Source of the DNA: Ruminiclostridium sp.
GTDB taxonomy: Bacteria > Bacillota > Clostridia > Oscillospirales > Ruminococcaceae
Assembly: GCA_017935365.1 (NCBI GenBank)
Contig: JAGBHT010000009.1
Span: 1 to 64,000 of the forward strand
Direction of reading: 5' to 3'
Length of the DNA: 64,000 nucleotides
The position numbers were made by a program, and so were the translations under genes. This document shows, one piece after another, positions 16,115-25,820 of this stretch (position 1 is the stretch's first letter; each line of letters starts with the position of its first letter). The notes beneath the pieces were generated by a model, which saw nothing but the letters and a program-made list of their open reading frames with translations, made no database searches and was not told the origin of the DNA.

Positions 16115-16903
16115 TTAAGCGCCCATCATACCAAGCAGACCGTACAGGTTCTGCCACATATATCCCATCAGCTTTTCGATGAAATCCGACATCGGCTGTG
16201 CCATTATCAGCACCGCCGCAAGACCGATAAGCACCTTGAGCTGAATGTTCAGCGCAAATATGTGTATTGTCGGTACGGCTTTCATCAGTACGCCAAGACA
16301 TATTTCGGTGATAAACTCGATAGCGATTATCGGTGCGGCAAGCTTTACCGCCAGCGTCAGTACCGTTGAAAAGTACGTTACAAGCGCCCATGGCACGTCC
16401 GCCGTAAATCCCGAAAATCCTATCGGCAGTGTTTCATACGATATATGAAACAGTTTTATATATGACAAGTGTCCATTCGTCAGAAAGAAATACAGAATGA
16501 ACATATAGTAATAAACATTCGCAAACAGCGGCATTGATACACCCGTTGCCGGATCCATCGTCCTTGCCATCGAAAGACCTGTCTGATAGTCGATAAGCTC
16601 ACCTGCCGAGATCGTGACCGTCAGCACAAGGTTTACCATAAAGCCGAGTATAAGCCCCAGCCCTATCTCTTTCATCATATCGAACAGCATCATGAAAATG
16701 CCGGTCGGTTCGTATTTTATATCTCCCATAGATGCGGCAAAAAGCACGGCGAGCGCTAACGTCGTGCCTGCTCTCAGTCTTACGGGGAAATTTGAACGGT
16801 TGAATATAGGATTAAAACTGAATATTCCCGATACCCTGCACATTATCAGCAGAAAACCGAGAAAATTGTTTATGATCATGTTCCATATATCGCTTAGCGT
16901 CAT
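16115..16903 (-). CDS. fliR: Flagellar export gate protein FliR
   Basis: 262 residues with about six hydrophobic segments and the family core CRVSGIFSFNPIFNRSNFPVRLRAG and DYQTGLSMARTMDPATG. Part of the FliP5-Q4-R1 export gate. The ATG overlaps the fliQ stop (ATGA), suggesting translational coupling. Confidence 0.93.
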   Translation of the reverse strand: MTLSDIWNMIINNFLGFLLIMCRVSGIFSFNPIFNRSNFPVRLRAGTTLALAVLFAASMGDIKYEPTGIFMMLFDMMKEIGLGLILGFMVNLVLTVTISAGELIDYQTGLSMARTMDPATGVSMPLFANVYYYMFILYFFLTNGHLSYIKLFHISYETLPIGFSGFTADVPWALVTYFSTVLTLAVKLAAPIIAIEFITEICLGVLMKAVPTIHIFALNIQLKVLIGLAAVLIMAQPMSDFIEKLMGYMWQNLYGLLGMMGA

Positions 16904-17172
16904 GTTACACCGACCGTCGCCATAAGCTCAAATATGTAGTTGAAGAACTCTATACAGCTGTTCATCATCCACGGACCGAACAGGAGCAGTACAATAGCCA
17001 CCACTATGGCTTTCGGAGCAAACGACAGCGTCTGCTCGTGTACCTGCGTTGCCGCCTGTAATATCGCTATGATAAGACCGATAACTACCGCGGCTATCAA
17101 AACAGGGAGTCCCAATTTAAGCGCAAGAACAAGCGCAGCGGTAAAGACCTCCATTGCTATATCCTGTGTCAA
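16900..17172 (-). CDS. fliQ: Flagellar export gate protein FliQ
   Basis: 90 residues with two membrane helices and the family core AAVVIGLIIAILQAATQVHEQTLSFAPK. The start is TTG (reading MTQDIAMEVF), placed seven bases after a GGGAGG ribosome site; no ATG fits. Component of the FliPQR gate. Confidence 0.93.
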   Translation of the reverse strand: MTQDIAMEVFTAALVLALKLGLPVLIAAVVIGLIIAILQAATQVHEQTLSFAPKAIVVAIVLLLFGPWMMNSCIEFFNYIFELMATVGVT

Positions 17173-17201
17173 ATCAAGCCCTCCCTTCAGGATCTGTTAT
17201 G

Positions 17202-18137
17202 CTACAAATTATACGAGTTTACGATCGTTCCTACCATCAACTGCCAGCCGTCAACAAGTACGAAAAGTATTATCTTGAACGGCAGTGAGATCATTGCGGG
17301 CGGTAACATCATCATACCCATTGCCATAAGCGTTGACGATACAACAAGGTCAATTACGAGGAACGGTATGAATATTAAAAAGCCCATCTGGAACGCACGT
17401 TTCAGCTCGCTTACTATAAAAGTGGGAATAACTGTTTCAAAGCCCAGCTTCTCGCTGTAGTTTTCAAGTGTGATATTATCTGTCGCACCGCCCGTAACGT
17501 CGCTCATGCTCTGTCCTTTAAGATCAAGGAAGAATTTCATGTCGTCATTTGTCGTCTGCTTGAGCATAAAAGTCTTGAGCGGCTTTCCCGCCGCGTCCAT
17601 AGCCTCTTCCATAGTTATTTCTCCTGCCGCATACGGCTGATATGCCGTTTCGTTTATCTCGGAGAAAACAGGCCACATTATGAATATCGTAAGGAACAGC
17701 GACAGTCCCGTCAGCACCATGTTGGGCGGTGTGGACTGCGTCTGCATTGCCGTCCTTAAAAAGCTGAAACAGATAATTATTCTCGCGAACGATGTCATCA
17801 TCACGAGAAGCGACGGCGCAAGCGAAAGCACGGTCACAAGCAGTATTACTTCAAGCGACTGCGATCCGTCAACACCGATAAGGTCTTTCATTACCGATGA
17901 ACTTGCAGATTCTGTGCCATCTGAAGCATTACCCGAAGTATTGCCAGATGTCGTATCGGTAATTGCGGATGTCGTACCTGCGTTGCCTGCCGCATTGTTG
18001 TCCGCCGCAAACGCGGTAACACTGCACAGCACCCCGATAAGCGCAACACATACCGTTAAAGACACGATAAAGCGGATAAAGATCCGCTTGTTGTCGATAA
18101 ACATTTTTCTAATCGCAAGACCAAAAGTTTTTGTCAT
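17202..18137 (-). CDS. fliP: Flagellar export gate protein FliP
   Basis: 311 residues. An N-terminal membrane/signal segment (about 22-43) is followed by a Ser/Thr/Asn-rich stretch and then the FliP core: LVMMTSFARIIICFSFLRTAMQTQSTPPNMVLTGLSLFLT and AFQMGFLIFIPFLVIDLVVSSTLMAMGMMMLPP. The ATG overlaps the fliO stop by four bases. Confidence 0.95.
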   Translation of the reverse strand: MTKTFGLAIRKMFIDNKRIFIRFIVSLTVCVALIGVLCSVTAFAADNNAAGNAGTTSAITDTTSGNTSGNASDGTESASSSVMKDLIGVDGSQSLEVILLVTVLSLAPSLLVMMTSFARIIICFSFLRTAMQTQSTPPNMVLTGLSLFLTIFIMWPVFSEINETAYQPYAAGEITMEEAMDAAGKPLKTFMLKQTTNDDMKFFLDLKGQSMSDVTGGATDNITLENYSEKLGFETVIPTFIVSELKRAFQMGFLIFIPFLVIDLVVSSTLMAMGMMMLPPAMISLPFKIILFVLVDGWQLMVGTIVNSYNL

Positions 18138-18601
18138 TTCGACTCCGTGTTCCTCTCATCAGAATTTTTGCCGTCATCTGTTTTATGAACATCGGGAAGA
18201 CCTGATTCATCGTCACGATCTGTATACTCGTCACGACTGCTTTTCTTCCCTCTCATATTCTTTACGTTTTTTGCAAGTGCATCACTGAAAGCGGCAAAGA
18301 AGTTATCCTGCTTCTCCTGTCCCTCAGGGTAAAGCTGGGATAAATATTCCTCTTCCGTAAGCGACAGATCTTCGATCTTATCTATCCTGCCCGCTGTAAC
18401 TCCAAGCACCATACACTTTCCCGCAACGCTTACGACCACAACCGATTTTTCACCGCCAAGCGAGGCACGGTCAAGAACCTTGAGCCGCTTACCGCCCGTT
18501 GTCAGTATCCCTTTGTTTACCTTTCTGAGTACCCAGAAGAACAGAAAAATCAGTGCAATTACGCCGACAAGCGCGCATACATACTGTACTACCGGAGGCA
18601 T
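18134..18601 (-). CDS. fliO: Flagellar biosynthesis protein FliO/FliZ family
   Basis: 155 residues. One membrane helix (about 6-26) is followed by a small SH3-like domain (RLKVLDRASLGGEKSVVVVSVAGKCMVLGVTAGRIDKIEDL) and a charged, probably unstructured tail rich in Lys, Asp and Glu. FliO helps assemble the FliP ring. Its ATG overlaps the cheY stop (TGATG). Confidence 0.85.
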   Translation of the reverse strand: MPPVVQYVCALVGVIALIFLFFWVLRKVNKGILTTGGKRLKVLDRASLGGEKSVVVVSVAGKCMVLGVTAGRIDKIEDLSLTEEEYLSQLYPEGQEKQDNFFAAFSDALAKNVKNMRGKKSSRDEYTDRDDESGLPDVHKTDDGKNSDERNTESK

Positions 18602-18963
18602 CAGTCAAGTATCTTCTTGACAGTCTGGAGTATTCTTTCAGCCTTGAAAGGCTTTACGATAAAGTCCAGAGCGCCGAGCTTGATAGCCTCGACAACCATA
18701 GCTTCCTGACCCATAGCACTGCACATTACAACCTTAGCACCGGGATCCATTGTCTTGATCTCCTTGAGTGCCTCGATACCGGTCTTGTTGGGCATTGTTA
18801 TGTCCATGATAACAAGGTCGGGCTTTTCAGCGGCATATGTAGATACGGCGATCTCGCCGTCAGCCGCTTCAAGAATGTTTGTGTAGCCGTTTGTTGTCAG
18901 TGTGTTGCGGATAAGCATACGCATGAATGCCGCATCGTCTACCAGTAATATCTTCTTATCCAT
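18601..18963 (-). CDS. cheY: Chemotaxis response regulator CheY
   Basis: 120 residues, a single receiver domain: acidic pair DD (9-10), phospho-acceptor Asp in VIMDITMPN (about 54), Ser in CSAMG and Lys in VKPF (about 104). It lies between fliY and fliO, the usual Firmicute position. It should bind the FliM/FliY switch and be dephosphorylated by FliY and CheC, both in this cluster. Confidence 0.95.
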   Translation of the reverse strand: MDKKILLVDDAAFMRMLIRNTLTTNGYTNILEAADGEIAVSTYAAEKPDLVIMDITMPNKTGIEALKEIKTMDPGAKVVMCSAMGQEAMVVEAIKLGALDFIVKPFKAERILQTVKKILD

Positions 18964-19004
18964 AAGTGTAAGGTTTCCTTTCGTTTACCTGTTATATTTT
19001 AATG

Positions 19005-20249
19005 TTATTCGCCTTTGCCAAGGCTATCCATAAATTTCGATTTTACAATTTCCGTTATTCTTACGGCAAAGTTATCATCGATAACCACAACGTCGCCTCT
19101 TGCAATAAGGTTTCCGTTTACCATAACGTCAACAGGCGCACCTGCCTGTCTTTCAAGCTCGATTATAGTACCCTGTGAGAACTCAAGTATATCCTTGATC
19201 TTCTTCTTTGTCGAGCCTATCTCAACCGAGATCTGCAGCGGTACATCCATAAGGAGCTGTAAGTTTTCCTTCTGCTCTGTGCCGAGCGGAGCTTCAAAGC
19301 TCTCAAACTGCGCAAGCTGAGCGTTGCGGTAGTTTACCGCAGGCTGAGGCTGCATAACAGGCTGTACGGGCTGGCCGTACATTGCCGGGTTCGGCTGACC
19401 CTGATAGCCGTAGTAGCCCTGCTGTGCATACATATCGGGCATCGGCTGAGCCATCGGGGGAACCGCCTGCATCTGCGGAGCTGTCTGCATTGCGGGCTGA
19501 GGTGCCGGAGCCGCTTGCTGTACAGGCGCCGTCTGTTGAACCGGAGCTGTCTGCATAGCAGGCTGAGGTGCCGGAGCAGGAGTCGGTGTCGGTGCGGGGG
19601 TAGTAGCCGGAGCCGGTGCAGGTTCGACTGCAATAGGCTCGGGAGACGCCGCGCCACCCAGAACTCTGTCTGCGAGCGTAGCCGCAAGGTCGATATCAAG
19701 AACCGATATGAATTCGGATTTTATAACGCCGTCAATGGTAAGGTCAAAATTGATAGCGGCGACCATATCGGTCTGCTCATAGTTCTGGAGGTCTGCTATG
19801 TTTACCTCGCTCAGTATAAACGGTGTAGGCGTTGAAATATCAATGCTCATTCCGAGGAAGTCCGCAAGAGCTGTGGACGACGCGCCCATCATCTGGTTCA
19901 TGACCTCGCTTACAGCGCTTATATTAAGCTCGTCAAACTCAAAGTCGGGCGATATGACAGGCGGCTTGCCCATCAGCTGATTAAGTATCAGCTGTACATC
20001 GTCCTGCTTGAGTATCATCAGGTTAGAGCCCGAAAGCCCCTTGATATATTCGATTTTTACACATATAGCCGGCTCTAAGCGGTCGTAGTTCAGCTGTGAC
20101 GCTTCTACAACGCTTACTTTCGGCGTAGTGATCCACACTTTTGCGTTGAGCAGCTCGGAAACTGCGGTAGCCGCACTTCCCATACTGATATTCATTATCT
20201 CGCCGATAGCGTCAAGCTGCATATCCGACAGGGTGGTCAGTTTTCCCAT
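19005..20249 (-). CDS. fliY: Flagellar motor switch phosphatase FliY
   Basis: 414 residues. The N-terminal CheC-like phosphatase region has motif LDAIGEIMNISMGSAATA at about 12-29 and a second motif ISAVSEVMNQMMGASSTAL. A long Pro/Ala/Gln/Met-rich linker (about 205-320) follows, then a C-terminal SpoA/FliN domain (about 330-410, LLMDVPLQISVEIGSTKKKIKDILEFSQG). It forms part of the C-ring and removes phosphate from CheY-P. The linker is repetitive at the protein level (APAPQPAMQTAP). Confidence 0.95.
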   Translation of the reverse strand: MGKLTTLSDMQLDAIGEIMNISMGSAATAVSELLNAKVWITTPKVSVVEASQLNYDRLEPAICVKIEYIKGLSGSNLMILKQDDVQLILNQLMGKPPVISPDFEFDELNISAVSEVMNQMMGASSTALADFLGMSIDISTPTPFILSEVNIADLQNYEQTDMVAAINFDLTIDGVIKSEFISVLDIDLAATLADRVLGGAASPEPIAVEPAPAPATTPAPTPTPAPAPQPAMQTAPVQQTAPVQQAAPAPQPAMQTAPQMQAVPPMAQPMPDMYAQQGYYGYQGQPNPAMYGQPVQPVMQPQPAVNYRNAQLAQFESFEAPLGTEQKENLQLLMDVPLQISVEIGSTKKKIKDILEFSQGTIIELERQAGAPVDVMVNGNLIARGDVVVIDDNFAVRITEIVKSKFMDSLGKGE

Positions 20250-20259
20250 TTGCCTTACC

Positions 20260-21252
20260 TCAATTCTTTAGTATATTGTCAATCCTGAACGCTTTTTTAC
20301 CATTCAGTGTACCGAGTTTTCCGTCAAACCAGCAGGTACTTCCCACTTTCAGCTGTACGTTTTCGGTTATCGGCTTGTTCAGCGGTATTATGTCATTTAC
20401 CTGTAAGTTCAGGACATCGCGGAGCGTAAGCATTGTGTCGTCAAGCACCGCAGTAACGGTAAGCTCCGACTGGGAAAGAGTAGACATAAGGTTTTCCTTG
20501 CGCTCCGTTTCCTTTGTCGGACTGCCCGCTCTTTTTCCTGAGCTGAACTTAGCCGAGAAATTCTTCATTATCTGATCCATAGTAATAGCGGACATACAGA
20601 ACGATACTACGGATTTGGAGTCGTTTATGGTAACTTCCATTGCGACGATTATCATTGTTTCGTCAGCGTCTGCGGCAGAGATAACACGCGAGTTCGTTTC
20701 TATCGATTCTAGTTTCGGCTTTGTTTCGACATAGCCGTCCCACGCCTCTGTCATAAGCGAGGTGAAACGTTCAACTATGCCGCGCATAACGTTTATCTCT
20801 ATTTCCGTAAAGTCGCGGTCGGCATCTTCATATGTGCCTTTACCGCCGAGCATACGGTCTATCATCGTAAAGGTGAGCGAGTTTGAAAGCTGTAACACTG
20901 CATTGCTTTCCTCAATATCGTCGTCTTCGATACCGAGGTCGACTATGCCCATTATCGTGTAGTCCGGCAGGGCATTGCTGAACTCAAAATATTTCTGCTC
21001 CTCTATGCTTGCAAGCGAAACCTTGCAGTACAATCTCAGCAGTCCGGTTATGTAGGAAGAAAGATGTCTTGAATAATTCTCGAATATTCTTTCGAGTATC
21101 TTTATCTGTTCCTTTGTGAACTTCTTCGGTGTACGGAAGTCGTATTCCTTTATTTCTTCCTTTTCTTCGTGCGTATCAAGCGGAGCGGAGTCGCCCGCAA
21201 GCACGCTTGACAGCATGGCGTCTATCTGTTCTTGTGTGAGGGTATCAGCCAA
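20260..21252 (-). CDS. fliM: Flagellar motor switch protein FliM
   Basis: 330 residues. An N-terminal CheY-P-binding segment (LTQEQIDAMLSS, residues 4-15) precedes the CheC-like middle domain (LYCKVSLASIEEQKYFEFSNALPDYTIMGIVDL) and a C-terminal SpoA domain (SQSELTVTAVLDDTMLTLRDVLNLQVNDIIPL). It is 21 bases after motB and 10 bases before fliY. Confidence 0.95.
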   Translation of the reverse strand: MADTLTQEQIDAMLSSVLAGDSAPLDTHEEKEEIKEYDFRTPKKFTKEQIKILERIFENYSRHLSSYITGLLRLYCKVSLASIEEQKYFEFSNALPDYTIMGIVDLGIEDDDIEESNAVLQLSNSLTFTMIDRMLGGKGTYEDADRDFTEIEINVMRGIVERFTSLMTEAWDGYVETKPKLESIETNSRVISAADADETMIIVAMEVTINDSKSVVSFCMSAITMDQIMKNFSAKFSSGKRAGSPTKETERKENLMSTLSQSELTVTAVLDDTMLTLRDVLNLQVNDIIPLNKPITENVQLKVGSTCWFDGKLGTLNGKKAFRIDNILKN

Positions 21253-21273
21253 AAAGTCGCCCTCCTTTCTCGG

Positions 21274-22299
21274 TTATTCTTCTGATGTTTCCGCAGGTGC
21301 AGATGTCAGTATATCTGTAGGAATACCTGTGTATGCAGGCTCGTACTTAGGACCTGCGGCGTTCGTGCTTGTATTGCCGTCGCCGGAGTTATCCTCGTAC
21401 CTGCTTTCCATATTGTCGATAATTTCATTTACAACATCGCTGTTGACATCTGAGTTGTTATCATCATTGCGCTCATACGGATCGGTATTTGCGCCGTTAA
21501 GTCTGTATTCATATTTCAGAATATCGTCAATTACAGCCTGTGAAGTTGTGTCGAGCTGTGCTCTTACTATCATAATCTCAACACGTCTGTTCGCTGCTCT
21601 GCCTTCAGCCGTTGAGTTGTCGGCAATAGGCGTATAGCACGCTTTTCCTTCTACGGTAAACTTTTCACTGTCGACACAGCGGTTGTAATCCATATACTTT
21701 ACAACGCTTGACGCTCTTGCGGCTGAAAGATCCCAGTCGTTCACATCGGATACTGCCTTTGCAGTATGACCGGATACTTCGCAGGATTTTATGTACTTGT
21801 TCACTGCCTTTATACCGGGCATGAACTTGTTGAGCACCTGTTTTCCTTCTTCTTTCAGTACGGCGCTGTTGCCGTCAAACATTATCGTGTTGTTGAATCG
21901 GATAAAGATTCTTGTCGGTGTCTGTTCAATATAGACATACTGACCAAGATCGTTCTTTTCCGTTGTTGTCTTTAAAAAGCTGTAAAGCTGGTTGAAATCG
22001 GAGGGAAGGCCCTCTGTCTGTTCGCTTGTAGTGCCGCCGTTCTGAGTGTTCGGAGGCGATTCGGCGTTGCCGTTTGTATCTGCGGCATTATTTTTAGGCT
22101 GTTCGTCCATTACAAACGGGTTTACATAAGTACCGCTTGAAGTAAACGACTGATATATGTACTGCCACTTTGTTTCATCTACCGATGATGCAGAATACAG
22201 CAATACGAAAAAGCACAGCAGAAGCGTAACCATATCGGCATAGGTGTCAAGCCAGTTGCCCTTTTCTTCTCCTCCGCCTCCGGATCTTCTTTTTGCCAT
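21274..22299 (-). CDS. motB: Flagellar motor stator protein MotB
   Basis: About 341 residues. A Gly/Lys/Arg-rich N-terminus precedes one membrane helix with the essential proton-binding Asp in WLDTYADMVTLLLCFFVLLYSAS. A C-terminal OmpA/peptidoglycan-binding domain (IMFDGNSAVLKEEGKQVLNKF to AEGRAANRRVEIMIVRA) and an acidic Asn/Asp-rich tail follow. The ATG at 22299 is preferred to an in-frame TTG 21 bases further upstream that has no ribosome site. Confidence 0.93.
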   Translation of the reverse strand: MAKRRSGGGGEEKGNWLDTYADMVTLLLCFFVLLYSASSVDETKWQYIYQSFTSSGTYVNPFVMDEQPKNNAADTNGNAESPPNTQNGGTTSEQTEGLPSDFNQLYSFLKTTTEKNDLGQYVYIEQTPTRIFIRFNNTIMFDGNSAVLKEEGKQVLNKFMPGIKAVNKYIKSCEVSGHTAKAVSDVNDWDLSAARASSVVKYMDYNRCVDSEKFTVEGKACYTPIADNSTAEGRAANRRVEIMIVRAQLDTTSQAVIDDILKYEYRLNGANTDPYERNDDNNSDVNSDVVNEIIDNMESRYEDNSGDGNTSTNAAGPKYEPAYTGIPTDILTSAPAETSEE

Positions 22300-22373
22300 T
22301 TCTCCACCGCCTTTCTGCAATTAGCGTAACCAATATATTTTAACATATTTACGGTTATTTTTCAACAGTTAAT

Positions 22374-23144
22374 TTACTTGCTTTCCTTCTTTTTTATATC
22401 TGTCTGGGCAAGCATGAATTCGAGCTTTTCCTGAATAAGTCTTGGATTGGAGCCTGCCGCAATCGAAAGTACGCCTTCTTCTATTATCTGCATACATAAA
22501 AGCTCCTGCTCATGGCTGTTTTTCAGCGACGATGCAATCGGCGCAAACAGTACGTTTGAGAATAGTGAGCCGTAGAACGTTGTAATAAGCGCAACCGCCA
22601 TACCGCTTGACAGGTTGCTTGAGTCTTCACCCATACCTTTAAGCATATTTACAAGTCCGACAAGAGTACCGAGCATTCCGAATGCGGGGAATACCGACAT
22701 ACCTTTTTCAAAGAAAAGTCTGCCTCTTTCGTGACGCTCGCACATAAAGTCTATTGCGTCGTCAAGCATACTTCTTACTTTATCAAGGTCGTTTGCGTCA
22801 ACTATCAGCATAAGACTTTCCTTGAGGAAAGGATCGTCGCACTTGTTTGCACTGTCTTCAAGGGAGATAAGACCCTTTGTTCTGGCGATCTTTGCAAATT
22901 CAACAATCTGATCTATGTAGCTATGCGGATTGAATTTCTTCGGGAACAACGCCAGCTTCAGATATTTCGGCAGATTTTTAAGGTATGAGAGTGGGAATGA
23001 ACCGATAAGACAGCCGATAGTACCGCCGACTGTGATAGCAAGCGAAGGTACATCTATGAACCAGTCAAGCTGACCGCCGTTAAATATACCGAATATAACC
23101 AGACCGAATGATGCTATCCAGCCTATGATGATCGTAATATTCAA
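22374..23144 (-). CDS. motA: Flagellar motor stator protein MotA
   Basis: About 256 residues with four membrane segments. FFEKGMSVFPAFGMLGTLVGLVNMLKGM and the KKFNPHSYIDQIVEFAKIARTKGLISLED cytoplasmic loop are typical of MotA. The start is TTG at 23144 (reading MNITIIIGWIASFG), with CAGGAGGAAA just upstream; the longer frame runs through that ribosome site. Pairs with MotB as the ion-driven stator. Confidence 0.93.
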   Translation of the reverse strand: MNITIIIGWIASFGLVIFGIFNGGQLDWFIDVPSLAITVGGTIGCLIGSFPLSYLKNLPKYLKLALFPKKFNPHSYIDQIVEFAKIARTKGLISLEDSANKCDDPFLKESLMLIVDANDLDKVRSMLDDAIDFMCERHERGRLFFEKGMSVFPAFGMLGTLVGLVNMLKGMGEDSSNLSSGMAVALITTFYGSLFSNVLFAPIASSLKNSHEQELLCMQIIEEGVLSIAAGSNPRLIQEKLEFMLAQTDIKKKESK

Positions 23145-23202
23145 AACAATTTCCTCCTGTAAAGGTTTATATAACACAGCCGGTGGCTGTAATATTCACA
23201 AT

Positions 23203-23406
23203 TTATATCCCTCTCTCGAGACGCTGACGTCTTACAGACAGCCTGTATTCCTTGATGAGAGAAAGTATTTCGTTCATCGACTGCTCAACTATGTATGAAT
23301 GACCCGTACTCGTGGTAATTACCGTGTCGGGGTTTTCCGTTACTATTTCGATAAGATCGGGATTAAGCATAAACTTTTCCCCGTTGAGCTTTGTAAGTAT
23401 TATCAT
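23203..23406 (-). CDS. flbD: Flagellar FlbD-family protein
   Basis: 67 residues reading MIILTKLNGEKFMLNPDLIE, then VTENPDTVITTSTGHSYIVEQSMNEI. This is the small FlbD family found between flgE and motA in Firmicutes; it is unrelated to the Caulobacter regulator of the same name. ATG at 23406 is chosen because AAAGGAAGG precedes it; an upstream in-frame start would add 18 unlikely residues. Its exact function is unknown. Confidence 0.88.
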   Translation of the reverse strand: MIILTKLNGEKFMLNPDLIEIVTENPDTVITTSTGHSYIVEQSMNEILSLIKEYRLSVRRQRLERGI

Positions 23407-23741
23407 ATATTTCCTTCCTTTGCGTATAATTACCGCATTGTAATTGCCGACGGCTGTCACACGACAGCAGATACAGCATTCTGATAATCGCTTTGCTTAT
23501 AATATAACGGGCATCACGGCGGAGCATACGCTCCGCCTGCCCTTATAAACCTGAATTTAAATCGCAGAAACCTGCGATTTCCGCCATAATCCTTGCTTTT
23601 TAAATAACCGCCGCAGGCGAACAACAATTATTCATCATTCATTTTTCATTAAGGTATCACCGTTACCCCGCCGTTTCGCTATCCGTCGCTAAATTGCAAC
23701 GTTATTAAAGGCGGAATTTGCCGTGCCCCACGGGCACGCCG
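23407..23741. other. Intergenic stretch between flgE and flbD with a repeat
   Basis: 335 bases inside the flagellar cluster. It contains the short AT-tailed repeat at 23590-23653 and a GTGCCC/GGGCAC hairpin at 23723-23737 just after the flgE stop; the hairpin has no clear T-tract. There is no ORF and no clear promoter on the minus strand, so read-through from flgE is likely but not certain. Confidence 0.55.
23590..23653. repeat. Short AT-tailed intergenic repeat, copy 2
   Basis: Shares CCTTGCTTTT.AAATAACCGCCGCAGGCGAAC and the following ATTATTCAT-type tail with 14956-15024, in the same orientation. Both copies interrupt the flagellar cluster between genes. Confidence 0.75.
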
Positions 23742-25307
23742 TTAGCGCTTGAGGTTTACTATTTCTTCAAGCATCGTATCCGATGTGGTGATAATTCTTG
23801 AGTTTGCCTGGAAACCTCTCTGTGTGATGATCATATCGGAGAATTCCTGCGATAAGTCAACGTTTGACATTTCGAGCGCGCCCGATACTACAGAGGCAGA
23901 ACCGTTCTCGCCTGCAATGTTTACCTGAGGCTGACCCGATGAAAGTGTTTCTCTCCAGTACGAACTGCCCACCTGCTCAAGACCGTTGGGGTTATCGAAT
24001 GTAACGATATCGATTCTGCCGAGCATTATAATGCCGTGTACGCTGTGTACACCGTAGATAGTACCGTCCTCATTGATATATACACTGTCAAGATCCTTGA
24101 CTGTCTGCGTAGCCGCAACACGTCCGTCTGTCATCTTGATGTTGCCCAGAAGCTCAACCATATCTGAGAAGAAGTTGTTTGAACCGCCCGCAAGACCAAC
24201 CTTGCCGTCTGTTGCAAGAAGCGTTTCAAGTGCGCCGTTTGCAGCGTCCCAGTCAGCGCTAGTAACCTTCATCTGATATTTTTCGTTACCGCCTGCCGCC
24301 TTGTCTACAGCCGCCTGTATGTCAGCAACCGTTGCTCCGGGATGAACGCTTATCGTAAGACCGTTGTCAGACCACTTTGCGGTAGTTTCTGCGGCATTCT
24401 TGGAATATCTTAAGTTAATCGTGTAGTTGTTTGCGTATTCCCCTGCGTTTACTGTCGTAAATGTAAGAGAAGCCTTTGTTGTTCCGTCGTCCAGCTTCAT
24501 TGTGTTTGTAGCTGTCGTTGCAGGAATGTCTGCCGCAGGAGGTATAGTATCAAGCTCAAAGTGGAGCGGAAGTACGCCCTCGATGCTTACACCGCCGTTT
24601 TCGCACGCACGGGTCACAGCGTCCTCAAGATCGTTGAGGTTTGTATAATCATTCTTTTCGTTAAGCTGTACAACCAGCTTGTTTCCGCTCATATAAGCGT
24701 AATCGCTGTTGCCTACCGTAAAGCCTACCGATATGTTGCCGTCCGGAGTCGCTGTATCTGCCGATACTGTAAGCGGATATGTACCGCCCTTGTATGTTAT
24801 CGTCTTTGAGTAATTGGCCTCGTTGTCGAGTATTTCGGGAACTATAAATGTAATTCTGTTTGAAGATGCGTCAACACCCGTTGCGTCGCCACTTACACCG
24901 AGTACCATATTACCGTTAGAGTCAACAAGGTTACCTGCGTTATCAACGTTGAATACGCCGGCTCTTGAGTAGAAGATGTTACCTGCTTCGTCCATGACCT
25001 GGAAGAAGCCGTCGCCCGATAATGCGCAGTCATATACGCTGTCGGAATATGTAAAGCCTGACTGTCCCATTATCTGACCTATAGCACCGAGCTTTGTACC
25101 GTAACCTACCTGAGAGGGGTTTACACCGCCCTGCATAGAAGAACCTGCCGAGCCGTTCTTCTTTGTCTGGTAATATACCTCCTGGAAGGTGGCTACGCTT
25201 GTCTTGAAGCCTGTAGTGTTTACGTTTGCGATGTTGTTGCCTATAACATCCATCTTCTGCTGATGTGTCTTTAATCCTGACACGCCTGAGAATAAAGATC
25301 TTATCAT
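23742..25307 (-). CDS. flgE: Flagellar hook protein FlgE
   Basis: 521 residues. The N-terminal rod/hook motif SGVSGLKTHQQKMDVIGNNI and VNTTGFKTSVATFQEVYYQT is followed by hook domains (about 90-430) and the C-terminal coiled-coil motif GALEMSNVDLSQEFSDMIITQRGFQANSRIITTSD. The middle region (about 190-400), rich in Thr, Ala and Asp, is the variable surface domain and makes this copy longer than enteric FlgE. Polymerises into the hook after export. Confidence 0.94.
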   Translation of the reverse strand: MIRSLFSGVSGLKTHQQKMDVIGNNIANVNTTGFKTSVATFQEVYYQTKKNGSAGSSMQGGVNPSQVGYGTKLGAIGQIMGQSGFTYSDSVYDCALSGDGFFQVMDEAGNIFYSRAGVFNVDNAGNLVDSNGNMVLGVSGDATGVDASSNRITFIVPEILDNEANYSKTITYKGGTYPLTVSADTATPDGNISVGFTVGNSDYAYMSGNKLVVQLNEKNDYTNLNDLEDAVTRACENGGVSIEGVLPLHFELDTIPPAADIPATTATNTMKLDDGTTKASLTFTTVNAGEYANNYTINLRYSKNAAETTAKWSDNGLTISVHPGATVADIQAAVDKAAGGNEKYQMKVTSADWDAANGALETLLATDGKVGLAGGSNNFFSDMVELLGNIKMTDGRVAATQTVKDLDSVYINEDGTIYGVHSVHGIIMLGRIDIVTFDNPNGLEQVGSSYWRETLSSGQPQVNIAGENGSASVVSGALEMSNVDLSQEFSDMIITQRGFQANSRIITTSDTMLEEIVNLKR

Positions 25308-25388
25308 GATCTGTTCCTTTCTCCATTGTGCCGACCGCCCTTACCCGTCTGTCATTCGGGGTAAGAAATACTTCCTTTCGGTCCGGTA

Positions 25389-25796
25389 TTACATAATTAC
25401 GGTCGAGTCAATGTTTGTAAAAATATTTCCTTTTAAATCGTCCTGTGACATAGTTGTGATCACCGTTCGGTTTTTCACACTTACCACAAAAGCAGTCTGA
25501 TCTACGAGTACAAGAGTTTCGTTACTGCCCTTTTCTGCGGCTATTTCAATGCCGTCGTTAAGTCTTTGCAGCATATCCGAATCCAGTATCTCAATGTTTC
25601 TGCTTTCTATACGCTTCATTGCGTGTTTTGAAAAGCCTACCGCCGAGTTCCTTGCGTCCAGCTCACTCTGCAGAGCCTCGGCAAATGTTCCTCCCGACTG
25701 TGTGTTTGCGGCTTTTTCAGCATTCCCTGCTTTTGCGGTGTTTACGTTGCCTGTCGAAATCTGCAGATTTCGCAGTTTAAGTTCGTTTATCAACAT
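25389..25796 (-). CDS. Flagellar operon protein (TIGR02530-like)
   Basis: 135 residues. The C-terminal half (FSKHAMKRIESRNIEILDSDMLQRLNDGIEIAAEKGSNETLVLVDQTAFVVSVKNRTVIT) matches the small conserved protein found between flgD and flgE in Firmicutes and related bacteria. The N-terminal half is low-complexity. Its function is not established; its position between hook cap and hook genes suggests a role in hook assembly. Confidence 0.85.
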   Translation of the reverse strand: MLINELKLRNLQISTGNVNTAKAGNAEKAANTQSGGTFAEALQSELDARNSAVGFSKHAMKRIESRNIEILDSDMLQRLNDGIEIAAEKGSNETLVLVDQTAFVVSVKNRTVITTMSQDDLKGNIFTNIDSTVIM

Positions 25797-25820
25797 AACA
25801 CTGCCGCCTTTTGTTATCAG